A stretch of 64,000 nt of DNA, taken from positions 28,112,147 through 28,176,146 of the forward strand of contig CM034243.1 in assembly GCA_019916065.1 (NCBI GenBank). The letters run 5' to 3'. Below, in pieces: positions 11,301-20,790 of this stretch. A program made the position numbers and the translations under genes. How positions within the stretch are numbered: the first letter of the stretch is position 1; each line of letters starts with the position of its first letter. This DNA is from Vitellaria paradoxa (lineage: Eukaryota; Streptophyta; Magnoliopsida; Ericales; Sapotaceae). Below the pieces are notes generated by a model. The model did no database searches. It was not told the origin of the DNA and saw only the letters and a program-made list of their open reading frames with translations.

Positions 11301-14300
11301 AGTAACAGAGTTTGAGAGGTGAATGGATCCTTTTCCAGCGATAGTAGAGTATGAGCCATTGGCTACTTTTACTCTAGAGCTTCCAGGACATGGGGTATAT
11401 GAGTGGAATAGAGATAAATTACTTGTCATGTGATCAGAAGCTCCAGAATCTAGCATCCAAGAACATGTATTCTTGGTATGCAGGGTAGTACCTGATGCCA
11501 TAGCAGAAGTCTTTGAGTTGCTTACTGTAGCTTGACTCAATAATTTCTGTAACTGTTCCAGTTGAGACTTGCTTAGGAAAAGTCCACTCTGTTCTGACTC
11601 TTTGAGGTGCTCAGCAGGTTTTTCCTCTATTTGTGCTTGGAAACTCTTTCCCTTATTTGATTCTCGAGGTTTCCAATTGGTTGATTTTCCATGGAGATCC
11701 CAGCAAGTATCTCGAGTGTGCCCTGGTTTATTGCAGTGGCTGCACCAAGGTCTCCCTCTTCTGTCCCCTTTTTGATGATTTCTTTGATCGTTTTTAACAA
11801 GAGCTGTTGTCTCACTAGATCTCTCACTTGCTGGGGTGATAGGTATCTCCTTATTGCCTCCAAGCATGACTCTTCTTCTACTTGTTTCCTTTCTCACATC
11901 AGCGAAGGCTTCATCAATGGATGGAAAAGGTTTACAGCCAAGAATCCTACCTCGCACCTCGTCAAGGTCTTGGTTCAATCTTATCAGGAATTCATACAAC
12001 CTTTCCTTTTCCAGGTGTTTTTTGAACTTAGGTTGTCTTCCAAATCTCCCCAGTCGGCTTCATAGTGCAAGTCCAGCTCTTGCCACAAAATCTACAGTTC
12101 ATTGTAGTACTAAGTGACCTCCAGTCTATTCTTGATCTCAAATACCTGAGAGGCATTTTTGAGATCTGAATAATTTATATTTACTGCCTGCCAGATAGCT
12201 TGAGCAGTTCGAAGAAAGAGGTATGTTCGACTTATATGATGTTTCAATTTATGATGTTCCATGGAATTGATCAATCACGCCATCACCATTGAGTTGTTCA
12301 ACTCCCAGTTTTCATGCGATGGATCCTCCTTATCAGGCTGTTTAATATCTCCATTGAGGTAGCCCATTTTTCGTTGACCCCTAATAACCAGTAGAACTAA
12401 TCGGGACCACTGAATGAAGTTTCTTCCATTCAGTCTATGATTGGTGATTTGTAGATTTGAGCCTTCTCCAAGAGTTGGAGAGGCCATAGGAGACTGAGGA
12501 TAATCAAGAGACGTAGTAGCCTCCTTGCCAAAACTCATCCTTAAATATTTGAGGTGAGACGAAGGTACCAAGGAATTCTTAATCTGGCAGAAGGTTCAAG
12601 AAATGCTGAGGAGGACAAACCTCAGCAGGAAAGAATGGAACTTAGGAAGGGCTAAGGAGGACACACCTCAGCCGGAAAGAGATGAGAATTCTATAATGAG
12701 CACTAGCTCTGATACCATGAAGGAAGATTTACAGTAAAAATTCACTTCATTGAAGAAGATAACAACCCAGTATATATACACAAAACTACCCTAAAATCTG
12801 TACTTATCTTTATCCTAAAACAGTGAAACAAACTCCTAAAAATCAGCAACTAATTCCCTGGAAATCTGTAACTCTAACAGCTCCTATCCTATTCAACATT
12901 TAGCCTTATCTGATCCTCCTAAACAAATCTATAACCGAAAGACACAAGCTTATCAACAGTATTAGTAGATATACCCTACATTTTGATAAATTTTCTTCTT
13001 CGAATTGTGTGTAGTTAAATTTCTTTAATGGATCTGATTTATGCTATGGCAGTTTTCCCTTTTTCTTTTTCTTTTATTAATGCTGTTTGGCCTTCATGAC
13101 AGTTGTGTCCCCTCTATCCCCACAACCCAGAGGTCTTACTGAATGAGCTCAAGTCTCCTTCTGACCTTCTGGACTTTGGAGAGTTCTCAGATTGCATTGA
13201 CTTTGGATGTGGTGCTGGTTCCCTTCTTCATGTTGTCAATCCTGCATTTGATTATGTACCACCAAAGCTCGTTAGTTTATTTATTACTGATGCGTAAGTT
13301 CACTTTTTATTGTTATTATTTTCTAGGACTGCAAGGGATTTAGAGTTTTGGAAGTTTTACCCGTTATGTTCCTTGTCAGTTTGTGGAATACTGATTTTCT
13401 TGCTCTGTCAAAGAGACGCGAAATTCTTTTTTGAAAAAGATAAGTAAAAATTTTATTTCAAAAAAGCAGAGGTAAGCATCCGGAGGTACAACATATATAG
13501 GTGAACTATACAAATAGGCCCAGATCCTGAGAACAATTCAAAGAATCTAGGAAATACAAAAAAGGAGCATAGATCTAGGGCACTTCCCTCCCTTGTCCAA
13601 CTGTATAAACAGCAGAGGAGGTTATTCTTTGTCTTCAAAACAGTCCTCGAATTATCTTCAAATATCCTCTTGTTGCGTTCTTTCCAAATTATCCAGAAAA
13701 TACAGAATGGGACCATGTTCCAAATTTGTTTTTTCCTCTTAACCAAAGACTGTCCCCACCAAGTTAATAGAAAACTCCCAATGTCCTCCGGGAAGCACAA
13801 ATATACTCCAAAACACTTAAGAATCAAACTCCATAATTCTGATGACCAGGAGCAGTGAAGAAGAAGATGAGCAATAGTTTTCTCTTGCCTTAAACACAGT
13901 GGGCATCTATTGGCCAAAGTATATCCACGGTGTTGTAGGTTGTCTAATGTCAAGATCTTGCCTTTTACAACACACCAGGAGAAGAATGCAGTTCTAGTTG
14001 GGGCTGCAGTTTTCCAGATTTTTGACCATGGAAAAACATCTTTATTACAGCCCTGCAAGAAGGAGTAGTAGGATTTCACTGAAATTTCCTTGTTTCTTGA
14101 TTGCCTCCAACTAGCAGCATCTGCTGCCCCAGTTAACTGTACAGTGTGAAGTAATTCCATTAAAGACAAAAAGCTGTCGAACTCCCAGTCATTTATATTC
14201 CTGCGAAGCAACACAGTCCAACTGGATTGGGCTCCTACTCCCTTGCAATAATCAGAGACTCTAGCTTCTTTATCTGCAACAATTGCAAAGATATCTGGAA

Positions 14301-14574
14301 ATCTGTCTGAAAGTTTAGCAACAAATAATTCTTCCATTATTGAAGAAATCATTTTGAATTTTTGGATTTTGTCGAGTCCTACAGAATTAGTACTGATATA
14401 CCCAGCCTTAAAAGTTTATGCCTATATTTTTTTGGATTGCGGCAATTGCTTGGTAGTTTTATTGATTGTTCTTTACTTTGCAGAGGAGGGCATAACCCAT
14501 CATACATGTATCGGCTCATTGCGGATTATTACTCTGCTGATGATTTGGTAGTGCAACGGAGAACTGCTTCTTAA
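5322..14574 (+). CDS. EIF2B2: Translation initiation factor eIF2B subunit beta, C-terminal five exons (gene continues left of the window)
   Basis: eIF2B is the guanine nucleotide exchange factor that recharges eIF2 with GTP in the cytosol; beta is one of its regulatory subunits. The coding exons seen are 5322-5429, 5557-5659, 5762-5887, 13103-13293 and 14484-14574. All junctions are AG/GT and the phases (2,0,0,2) join into one open frame of about 206 residues ending in TAA. Diagnostic segments include EVILTLGNSKTVMEFL, YQGHVLAKELVARGLQTTV, IVGAHAVMANGGV, CPLYPHNPEVLLNEL and GGHNPSYMYRLIADYYSADD, matching the C-terminal Rossmann-like half of plant eIF2B-beta. Plant proteins are about 400 residues, so the N-terminal half must be encoded upstream, at least 5.3 kb away. 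Intron 5888-13102 holds a Copia with a nested LINE. Intron 13294-14483 holds an antisense LINE. No inactivating mutation was seen in these exons. Confidence 0.93.
5888..7213. other. eIF2B-beta intron, part left of the Copia insertion
   Basis: AT-rich intron sequence with no gene, RNA or element that I can support. Confidence 0.6.
7219..7459 (-). repeat. Copia 3' LTR (left copy on the + strand)
   Basis: This is a 241-bp repeat paired with 12718-12958. It is preceded on the minus strand by the polypurine tract at about 7460-7472 and flanked by GTATT. Confidence 0.93.
7470..12571 (-). pseudogene. Copia gag-pol, broken; integrase core deleted; split by a LINE
   Basis: On the minus strand, gag begins near 12571 and runs with stops to the zinc knuckle (CSHCNKPGHTRDTC) and protease ([13 protein letters not shown]). 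The protease segment ends at about 11268 with a TGA. The frame resumes after the LINE at 9660 with the GAG-pre-integrase end (IGNVRVRDGPYYL). The text then passes from IMLRH at about 9490 straight into the Pro-rich linker, so the integrase zinc finger and DDE core, roughly 400 residues in related elements, are absent. RT follows (8797-8129; [14 protein letters not shown] start, YVDDIIVTGSD), then RNase H (7828-7454; ARSSAEAEFRALAHG). Several stops show that the polyprotein is dead. It could only have moved with integrase in trans, unless the deletion came later. Confidence 0.88.
9671..11221 (+). mobile_element. 5'-truncated LINE nested in the Copia, with 10-bp target duplication
   Basis: The insert is flanked by AACAATTGAG at 9661-9670 and 11222-11231. 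It ends in a poly(A) run and begins inside ORF2, as expected of an incomplete reverse transcript. The + strand codes, with a single in-frame TGA at 10711-10713, for the end of the RT domain (TYLDLPLGAQSKSKMVWEPV), the long linker (NEAQLGKWLWRF), and the zf-RVT domain (RCSLCFSREESIAHIFLHC) to the WKERNRRIFE block, stopping at 11106. The 3' UTR carries tttacttatctttttcaaa as in the other LINE copies here. The insertion interrupts the Copia pol frame, so it is younger than the Copia. Only one stop in about 470 codons fits a recent event. Confidence 0.93.
12718..12958 (-). repeat. Copia 5' LTR (right copy on the + strand)
   Basis: This 241-bp repeat pairs with 7219-7459. The tRNA-Met primer-binding site lies at 12706-12717 in minus-strand sense. 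It is followed by the GTATT target duplication. Confidence 0.93.
13426..14345 (-). mobile_element. 5'-truncated LINE in the eIF2B-beta intron 13294-14483, antisense to the gene
   Basis: The minus-strand frame from 14352 to 13453 is open for 299 codons. It covers the LINE ORF2 linker (LSDRFPDIFAIV) and the zf-RVT domain (RCPLCLRQEKTIAHLLLHC) to WKERNKRIFE. On the minus strand the 3' end reads tttacttatctttttcaaaa, the same as the other LINE copies, with a short A tail (T run on + at 13426-13432). It is closely related to the copies at 4732 and 9671 but in the opposite orientation. No stop interrupts the frame, so it is fairly young. A target duplication could not be identified with confidence. 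Confidence 0.9.
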
Positions 14575-16557
14575 AATTTTGCTTTGCTGCTTATCCTCAA
14601 CACACAGAGTAAGTCATTAGAATCCTTGACTAGTTTGACAACCATATACTATGTTGGTGCAATGCTTTGGATATTTTGAAATTCATTGTTGAACAAGAAC
14701 TAACGGATTCTTTGGCTAGACTCAAACTATTGGAGAAACACGCACAGACGTAATCAATTACTATGCCGGGGCATTTGTTGACCATGCTGAAGCAAATGTC
14801 TGATTTACAAGACATGCCACGTTGTCTTTGGCCTATTAATTACTGGTTTTCAAAAAATGGGGATACAATTTTGTCATTTAAATAAGAAATATAATATATA
14901 AGTAAAAAACACCTCAGATGTATCAACTCTAGCTTCCTCACCATTCTCATCTCTTTGCTGGAAGCGTGGGGGATGAGCCAAAACCAAAGGAGTTCAATAT
15001 GTGAGAAAGTATAAGAATTATCTTAAAATTTATGAGATGATAGAAAGATGGAAATTGAAAGCAGCTATCGTCGACTAAAATCTTTTTGATAACATATAAG
15101 CTAAAATCGTTTGAATATGAAAAAGGTACAAAAAATAGTATATGGAAATTTTATGTGAAGGATGTATCTTGAGCTTCATGTCCTCCTTCAGGCATCAGGG
15201 TATGGGCCTTGATGAAATTCTTTTCATGTGCGCACACAATAACAAGAAAAAAGGGGAAAAGTATTGTAAGCAGGTTGGAGTGGGTTTCGACTGATCTGGG
15301 ATATCCCGTTACATATATCTCGGTTGAATCCAAATTAAAATGTCTACTTTGGACTCAGCTAGGAATTCAAATTTGATCAATACTGAAAACATGCTTCATC
15401 CCCCCCTCCTCTCTTCTTTTTGTGTCTATTTATTGTAAAATGCCAATCTCTGAAGTAGTAGACAAATGCTCCAATGCATTCAAACATGGATGAAAAGTGC
15501 AAATTTGCAAAATATCCTTAAAAAATTTAGAAATTTACGTTGTTGACTTTTTAGGAAATATTCTCAAGCCTACTCATGAAAGAAGGGTGAATTGGCAATG
15601 TTCCAAATTTTGTCATTTTACTTTCTTAGGTGGACAACTATTTTCAAGCATTCTAAAAAGGAAACCGGTATAGGATGGATGTAATAGTGTGTTTACTCAT
15701 TCAAAATTTAATTTGATTAAATCTTCTTAAGTTTATGTTATACTACTTTTACATCTCATAAAGTGGGTTCTAATGTGAAGCGACAAGGCATGAATTGCAA
15801 TTTGGTTTCCATCGCATTTCAATCGATCACTAATTCTCCACTCATGGAAGCATTGACATTTTGAAAGAACATGCATTGTTTTTGAGTACTTAATAGAAGT
15901 AATTATTAATTTTGCTTGATATGTTGTGCCTTGGAGTGAGGACTCAATTATTTCCTAGAAAACTTAAATAGGACCTTTCTTTGATCATAAATGACAATTG
16001 CAATATGATAAGTTTTCACCCCCTCCACCCCCCCCCCCCCAAAAAAAAATAAATAAATAAAAAGAATGAAAAGAAAAAAATAAGGAAATATTGAAACATG
16101 TTCTTCCTATATAAATATGGTCTTAGTATTTGGGCATCATTATTTGAAGTAGTTAGCCTCTGAACTCAAAAAATTAAAATTAAATACCATTACTGTATTT
16201 GTTTCTGGGGTTTTTATTTTATTTTATTTTTTCACTAGCTTTTTGAAGACAAACGGGAGGCCATTAGTGGAAACTTCAAAAACATAAATGTCTGAAAGAT
16301 TTGTTCATTATCGTGATTTCAAAGTTATTCCTTTGATGTTGGACACAAGCGATATTTGTTATGCAACAGTTGAATGTGGCAAGAATGGAATGAAGGTTGA
16401 AATGGAATGGAATGTCCATCCATTCCCTTGTACTGTTGAAAATGAAATAATGTGGGAACAAAATGACCAAAATGACCACCATCCTAGGATAATTTAAATA
16501 TTGGAATATAAAAAAATTTAGAGCAGGATGGATCTTACTTTTCCCCTCCTCTTTTCC
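14575..16557. other. 3' flank of eIF2B-beta; no gene seen
   Basis: AT-rich sequence downstream of the stop codon, presumably starting with the 3' UTR. A C13-A9 compound homopolymer lies at 16028-16049. No coding or RNA gene is supported. Confidence 0.55.
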
Positions 16558-16559
16558 TT

Positions 16560-16990
16560 AGTTAACGTAAGGGGGTTGTGGGAGGCAGTGGAGGAGAGTG
16601 AGTGGATGGGGTTGACGTGATGGTGGATGGCAGTGAAGGTGGGTGGTGGGGTGGTGTTTCATGGTGGTGGTGGCAAATGACAATGGAAGTAGTGTTAAAG
16701 GGATAGCTGAGTTGTGGAAGTAGTGATGGGGAGCGGTGGTGGAGTATTGGAGGTTGTGGTTGGCAGGGAGTGGTGAATGAATGTGGTGCAAGGAGTTTGT
16801 TGTGGATAGTAATGGAGGTGATTAGTGGCAGGGTGGTGATGGTAGTAGACACGGCAGCGGCAAATGGTGATAAAGTGGTTGGTGGATCATCTTAGGAGAG
16901 GGAGTGGCAGCGAAGTTAATAGATGTGGTGGTGGGTAGCTATGCAGGGTGGTGAGCAAGGCTGGTGGTGGAGATAGTCATGGTAGTTGGT
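16560..16990. repeat. GGTGG-rich low-complexity tract, about 430 bp
   Basis: The + strand is an irregular array of GGTGG, GTGGTG and GATGG words with almost no C, in strong contrast to the AT-rich surroundings. The long minus-strand ORFs here encode only His/Pro/Thr/Ser-rich low-complexity peptides and are not believed. Clusters of GG could form G-quadruplexes. Confidence 0.75.
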
Positions 16991-17022
16991 TTTGTTTATT
17001 TATTTATTTATTATTATTATTA

Positions 17023-17049
17023 TTTTTTTTTTTTGGGGGGGGGGGGGGG
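17023..17049. repeat. Compound homopolymer T12 then G15
   Basis: A T run preceded by ATT-type microsatellite sequence changes abruptly to fifteen G. It is the same arrangement as at 2488 and 18345. Confidence 0.9.
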
Positions 17050-18195
17050 TTAGGGCCATAAAGGAACAACTTGGGCTTTTGTCAGAAAGCTCATTTATGT
17101 TCGTTTATTTCATAAATGAACCTAATTTGAACAATAAAATTAGGCCTTTTAGTAAATGAGCTATGTTGGAACAAGTCCCGAGTTTGGATCATATAAGTTT
17201 GGTTTGATTCATTCACAAGAAATATATGTATAATAATTTTTATAAAAATCATATATAAAGTTTATAATATAGGTAAAATATTTGTATATAAACAATCTAT
17301 AAAATATGATATTTATATCTATACTAGCCGAGTTGGAGCCTGAATTTGTGAATGTAAAGTGAACCTTAGTTTGAGTTCAACAATCGGTCTACCTTGAACA
17401 GTCAAAGGCTTTCTCAACTTGGATTGTTTGCGCCAATTGGTCCCATACCTATATTAGGTAGTTACATAAAGCAAAGGCACCGTGGCTCGGGCAGCTTTTT
17501 TGTGGCACCGTGGCAGTGACTCACTCTTACTGAATGTAGTAGATGTGCTTAATTCAATTAGAATATAGAATAATCTAGAATTAGCAATGGTGCCATTTAT
17601 ATTCAATAATTAAAATTTTTGGAGGTGATTACCCCATTTTGCAGTGATTACATTCTAGTTTTGCTTTTGCTCAATGTCTGTGGATGATTTTGTTTCTATA
17701 TGCTTTTAAAGACAAGAACCCGTCTTCAATTTTGCTTATTGCATGCTTTGGATTTTTTCTTGATATATAAAACATAGTCCTTCATCACGGATTTGCAGCA
17801 TAAAGATAGTGATCATCTTGTAGATCTCCAATTTTCAGGTCGGTTGCAAATCTTCTATTTTGTTACGAAACAGCAGGCAGGGAAAGCTGAAAACGAACAT
17901 TTCAAAATGGTGATGTGCAGAATCATATACTTTATCATGGCTTGTGCGTGATGGAAACTTGCAGTGTTGAGAAAAGTGCAGATTTATGAGGTAAAACACA
18001 TGGATATGGAACAAACATTCGTTAGAGAAGGCCGTGGAGGAGGTGTCCCCATTTTTTTTTTTTTTTCCAATTCTTCGTTTTTTTGGGTACTTGTCATGAG
18101 ATATAAAAGGTGTAACGGGAGAAACAAACAGATGAAAGGCCAATTGCTGCAACTATTCTGAGGTCAATACTAGGTGTCTTATGTAGCAAACTCAT
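17050..18195. other. No gene seen
   Basis: AT-rich intergenic sequence. The short ORFs lack recognisable domains. Confidence 0.5.
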
Positions 18196-18680
18196 ATGGA
18201 GCTGCAACGGCACGTGAAATTGATAGCTGTTAGTGTTTTTGTGTCGTCGTTATATTTCACCATTTTACATTTTGGAGCTGATTTGGTTTTTGCTTATGAA
18301 AGCTTGCAGCAATTGTTTGTTATTGAAAGTTTAGTGCGGTTTTCTTTTTTTTTTTTGGGGGGGGGGGGGTGGGGGTGGGGGGTCTTAACCTCCCTTTTGT
18401 CATGAAAACAGTTCAATATACCGAATTTTGTTAGGTTTGGTTTTTATTTATTTATTTATTTAAATTATTACGGCATATCTCTTGGGTTTTTGAAATTACA
18501 AAGGCTTCCCATGGTGACTTAACGTCTATGTGGACTTTTTCCCCCTCGTTTATTGTCTATGTTGCAATATATGACTTAAATAATGAACTCATGGCTTTTG
18601 GCTTCTAATCGACACGTTAACATTTGGATTGCGCGATCAGCAGTTCGATGGGATGTGAATTTCAGATTTTGAAAAATTAG
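18196..18680. repeat. Segmental duplication, copy 1 (pairs with 22829-23235)
   Basis: This block and 22829-23235 share long similar stretches, for example tagctgttagtgttttt, catatttcaccatttta and gaatttgaaaaattag-type words in the same order and orientation. Homopolymers have expanded differently in each copy. In the second copy the block lies beside a DUF247 C-terminal stub, which places this one in the same duplicated array. Confidence 0.8.
18345..18372. repeat. Compound homopolymer T12 then G-rich run
   Basis: Twelve T are followed by a G run broken by single T. The duplicated copy near 22942 has a shorter T then G-rich tract at the equivalent place. Confidence 0.9.
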
Positions 18681-18738
18681 TGTTTTTTTTTTCTTTTTTT
18701 TTTTCCATCGGGGGTGTGGGGGCGGTGAATGGTGAAAT

Positions 18739-18914
18739 GTGGAAGAGAATAAAATATATTGAAAGAGTGGTGGCGGCGGTGGTGCCCAGTATGGGGTAGA
18801 GTAGGGGAATGGAGAGCAAAAGAGGTGTGGAAGAGAATAAAATATATTGAAAGAGTGGTGGCGGCGGTGGTGCACGGTATGGGGTAGAGTAGGGGAATGG
18901 AGAGCAAAAGAGGC
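18739..18914. repeat. Tandem duplication, two 88-bp units, GC-rich and GGTGG-bearing
   Basis: Two nearly identical units start gtggaagagaataaaat at 18739 and 18827. They differ only at a few positions (for example gtgcccagt versus gtgcacggt). The minus-strand ORFs across them are products of the repeat. Confidence 0.9.
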
Positions 18915-19214
18915 GTGTGAGTCGTGGGGGGTTGGGGTTGGAAATGGTAAGGGCCAAAGTGGGGGAGGAAGAAGATAAGGCGGTAGGATATCGAGTTGGG
19001 AGTAAGAATGGAAATTTTAACCTGTCTTGATATGTGCTTGCCCTAATTCGATAAGTGTGGATATTTTTAAATTTAACGGATAATGGGGTGAGTTATGGTG
19101 TAAAAATAAAATACATTATCGGGTACAGAGGGGAATGGTATGTGACGTGGATCCAAATTTATCATGATTATAGAACATTGGATGAATATTATTTGATTAT
19201 TACCAAATTACTTA

Positions 19215-19447
19215 CACCGATTATGAAATACGAATGCTTCGACTGTTCCTATTAATAATTACTTTGATCCCGAAGGTCAATTAATATGATCGAAAATTTA
19301 TGATGTTATCTAATGTTAATGTATCCAGGCCGTAGAATTGCTTTGAGCACTCTAATTTTTTTAAGGTAACAGCGTCATAGGCACGACTTGGCCAATTAAG
19401 GTCAGGAGCGCATCGCTGGCAGAAGGGACAAGACAATTGGTGTACAT
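19215..19447 (-). rRNA. 18S rRNA gene fragment, degenerate, antisense
   Basis: The minus strand follows the central part of plant 18S rRNA. It includes the stretch around attagagtgctcaaagcaa, the tacattaacatt...gataacatcat segment, and ttcgggatc followed by gtaattattaatagg. On the 5' side it includes gtcccttctgccagcgatg and cgctcctgaccttaattgg. Many differences are C-to-T or G-to-A at former CpG sites, typical of methylated, non-functional rDNA. Only about 230 bp of the roughly 1.8-kb gene is present, so it is a relic and not a working gene. Confidence 0.88.
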
Positions 19448-19448
19448 T

Positions 19449-19628
19449 GTGCTTGTTTGCTATTGGTTTCTTGCTCATATTTAGCCTTGAATGGAATTAA
19501 TCACCCGATTGGGGTTGCATTCCCAAACAACCTAACTCACCAATAGTGCCTTGTGGTACGATAAGGTCTAGGCATGGCGGGGCTCTCACCCTTTCCGGCA
19601 TCCCCTTCCAGGGGACTTGGGCTCGGTC
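19449..19628 (-). rRNA. 25S rRNA gene fragment (5' domain), degenerate, antisense
   Basis: The minus strand matches the 5' region of plant 25S rRNA. Recognisable parts are gagtcccctgg-like and gggtgagagcccc-like segments, ggttgtttgggaatgcaacc, and ccaaggctaaata-like then gaccgatagcgaacaag-like text with decay substitutions. It directly abuts the 18S piece at about 19447 in the same orientation, in an order that does not occur in normal rDNA. It was placed by recalled rRNA sequence, without a computed alignment. Confidence 0.87.
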
Positions 19629-19644
19629 TGCCACTGAGGATGCT

Positions 19645-19790
19645 TATCTAGAGCAGCTTGAGCCAGTCGCCGCATGCCGGTTGGGGGACGGATTGGGAAT
19701 GGCTCCTCACGGGGCTTTTCTTGAGCGTCGAATAGGCGACTCAGAACTTGTATGGATAAGGGAAATTTAATTAGTTAATTAAAATAAAGG
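19645..19790 (+). rRNA. 25S rRNA gene fragment (internal domain), degenerate, sense
   Basis: The plus strand follows an internal 25S segment located about 2 kb into the molecule: ggttgggggacggattggga, then gcgtcgaataggcgactcag, then aacttgtatggataagg, ending in a ttaattaaaa segment. Its orientation is opposite to the preceding 25S piece, so the two come from distant parts of the gene joined head to head. CpG sites are mostly decayed to TpG or CpA. Confidence 0.85.
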
Positions 19791-20213
19791 ATGTCATACG
19801 AATGTCGACATGGGTTATGTACAGGAAATCTCTTTTCTTTCTGATGGCATGTGGCCTTACAATACGTTTGTTTCTGATTTCTATTTTGTTTTTAACAAAG
19901 GGTCACATGACAAGCCTATGCAGCCACACCCTCATAGAAGAGAACATTTTTTTTTTTTTCCAACTTAGCAAAAAAGACCAGATGACGTAGAGTTGATGCC
20001 ACGGGACGTTGGTAAGGCGTGGGGCTTGCCAAGCGCAAAGCCAAGGGGCATTCTTAGCCCTGTCGGTGTCCGAGAACAATGCAAATATATCTAAGAGTAA
20101 TGCAAAAAGGTGTGCATGCCAAGTACACTCGTTGAGTGCAAAGGGCGCGGCATACAGTGCCAGCCTTGTTGAGAACACCCACCCATTTATATATGTATTT
20201 TGCCCAATAGATA

Positions 20214-20790
20214 TAATTTGATTATCTGTCTAAAATGTCAATGCTCGATTTTATTATTTGATTAACCGCCTTTTTATTAAGGTTACGAGTACTTGATTAT
20301 TCAACATGTTTATGATTACTCGATGAGTTAGGGAGGGTAGTTAGTTAAAAATATCTTTTTGGAACATTTAGGATGCCTTTGGAGTAATAAAAAGTGGTAT
20401 AAAATGAGATAAAATCAAATAAATTGTAAATTTGTAATTTCTTTTAGTAAGATAAAAAGTGAATAAATTTTAAAAATTTTTAGTACTTTTATCATTTTTT
20501 AGAAATTTTGTCACTCCAAATGGAACCTTAGTATTACATTTAATAATAATTTAATTATGCATTTAACATTACATTTTATAATGATTTAAGTGTGTATTTT
20601 TTTTATGCCCTGAGTTTGGAAATAATGGGGGTTATACCCAAGCTCGACTCGTTGTCATCCCTAGTTTGGAGGGGGTTGTAGATTAACAAAAACAAACATA
20701 GAATACACTAAATGATAATTGGTGGTGGATGGCTTAGAAGTATAGATATTATAAATGGTAATTAATTCTACTTTATAAAAAAATTTTTGA
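20214..20790. repeat. Segmental duplication (pairs with 23255-23640; partly with 28660-28830)
   Basis: Shared stretches in the same order include atgctc(g/a)attttatta, gatgataattggtgg-like words, ttagaagtatagatattata and gttatacccaa. The 28660-28830 block repeats the right half. This shows at least three copies of the unit. Confidence 0.75.

Larger units (their letters stand above)
7219..12958 (-). mobile_element. Ty1/copia LTR retrotransposon, 5.74 kb, inserted antisense in the eIF2B-beta intron
   Basis: Two 241-bp direct repeats (7219-7459 and 12718-12958) begin tgaaggaag and end cttatcaaca, the TG...CA ends of LTRs. The flanks are GTATT (7214-7218) and GTATT (12959-12963), an exact 5-bp target duplication. 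On the minus strand a primer-binding site complementary to initiator Met tRNA (TGGTATCAGAGC) abuts the right LTR, and a polypurine tract (CTTGAGGGAGAG) abuts the left one. Gag, protease, RT and RNase H segments are in Copia order on the minus strand. The integrase core is missing, and a LINE interrupts the middle. By eye the LTRs differ at about 8 of 241 positions, so insertion is fairly recent. Confidence 0.95.
19201..20225. other. 1-kb insertion flanked by TTTGATTAT repeats, carrying the rRNA mosaic
   Basis: The word tttgattat occurs at 19192-19200 and again at 20217-20225. The duplicated partner near 23255 runs from gatattatctgattatc straight into the sequence that here resumes after 20225. 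The intervening kilobase is therefore extra DNA in this copy. It contains the 18S and 25S fragments and a GC-rich stretch (about 20000-20160) that I could not identify. Confidence 0.6.

Noticed and set aside
16558..16852. His/Pro/Ser-rich minus-strand ORFs
   Set aside because: They translate a GGTGG low-complexity tract; no start context, homologue or domain can be recognised.
18576..18957. Overlapping minus-strand ORFs of about 100 codons
   Set aside because: They are produced by the 88-bp tandem repeat and a homopolymer, with repeated peptide blocks that follow the DNA repeat.
19215..19790. Functional rRNA genes
   Set aside because: Only short, decayed pieces in the wrong order and orientation are present.
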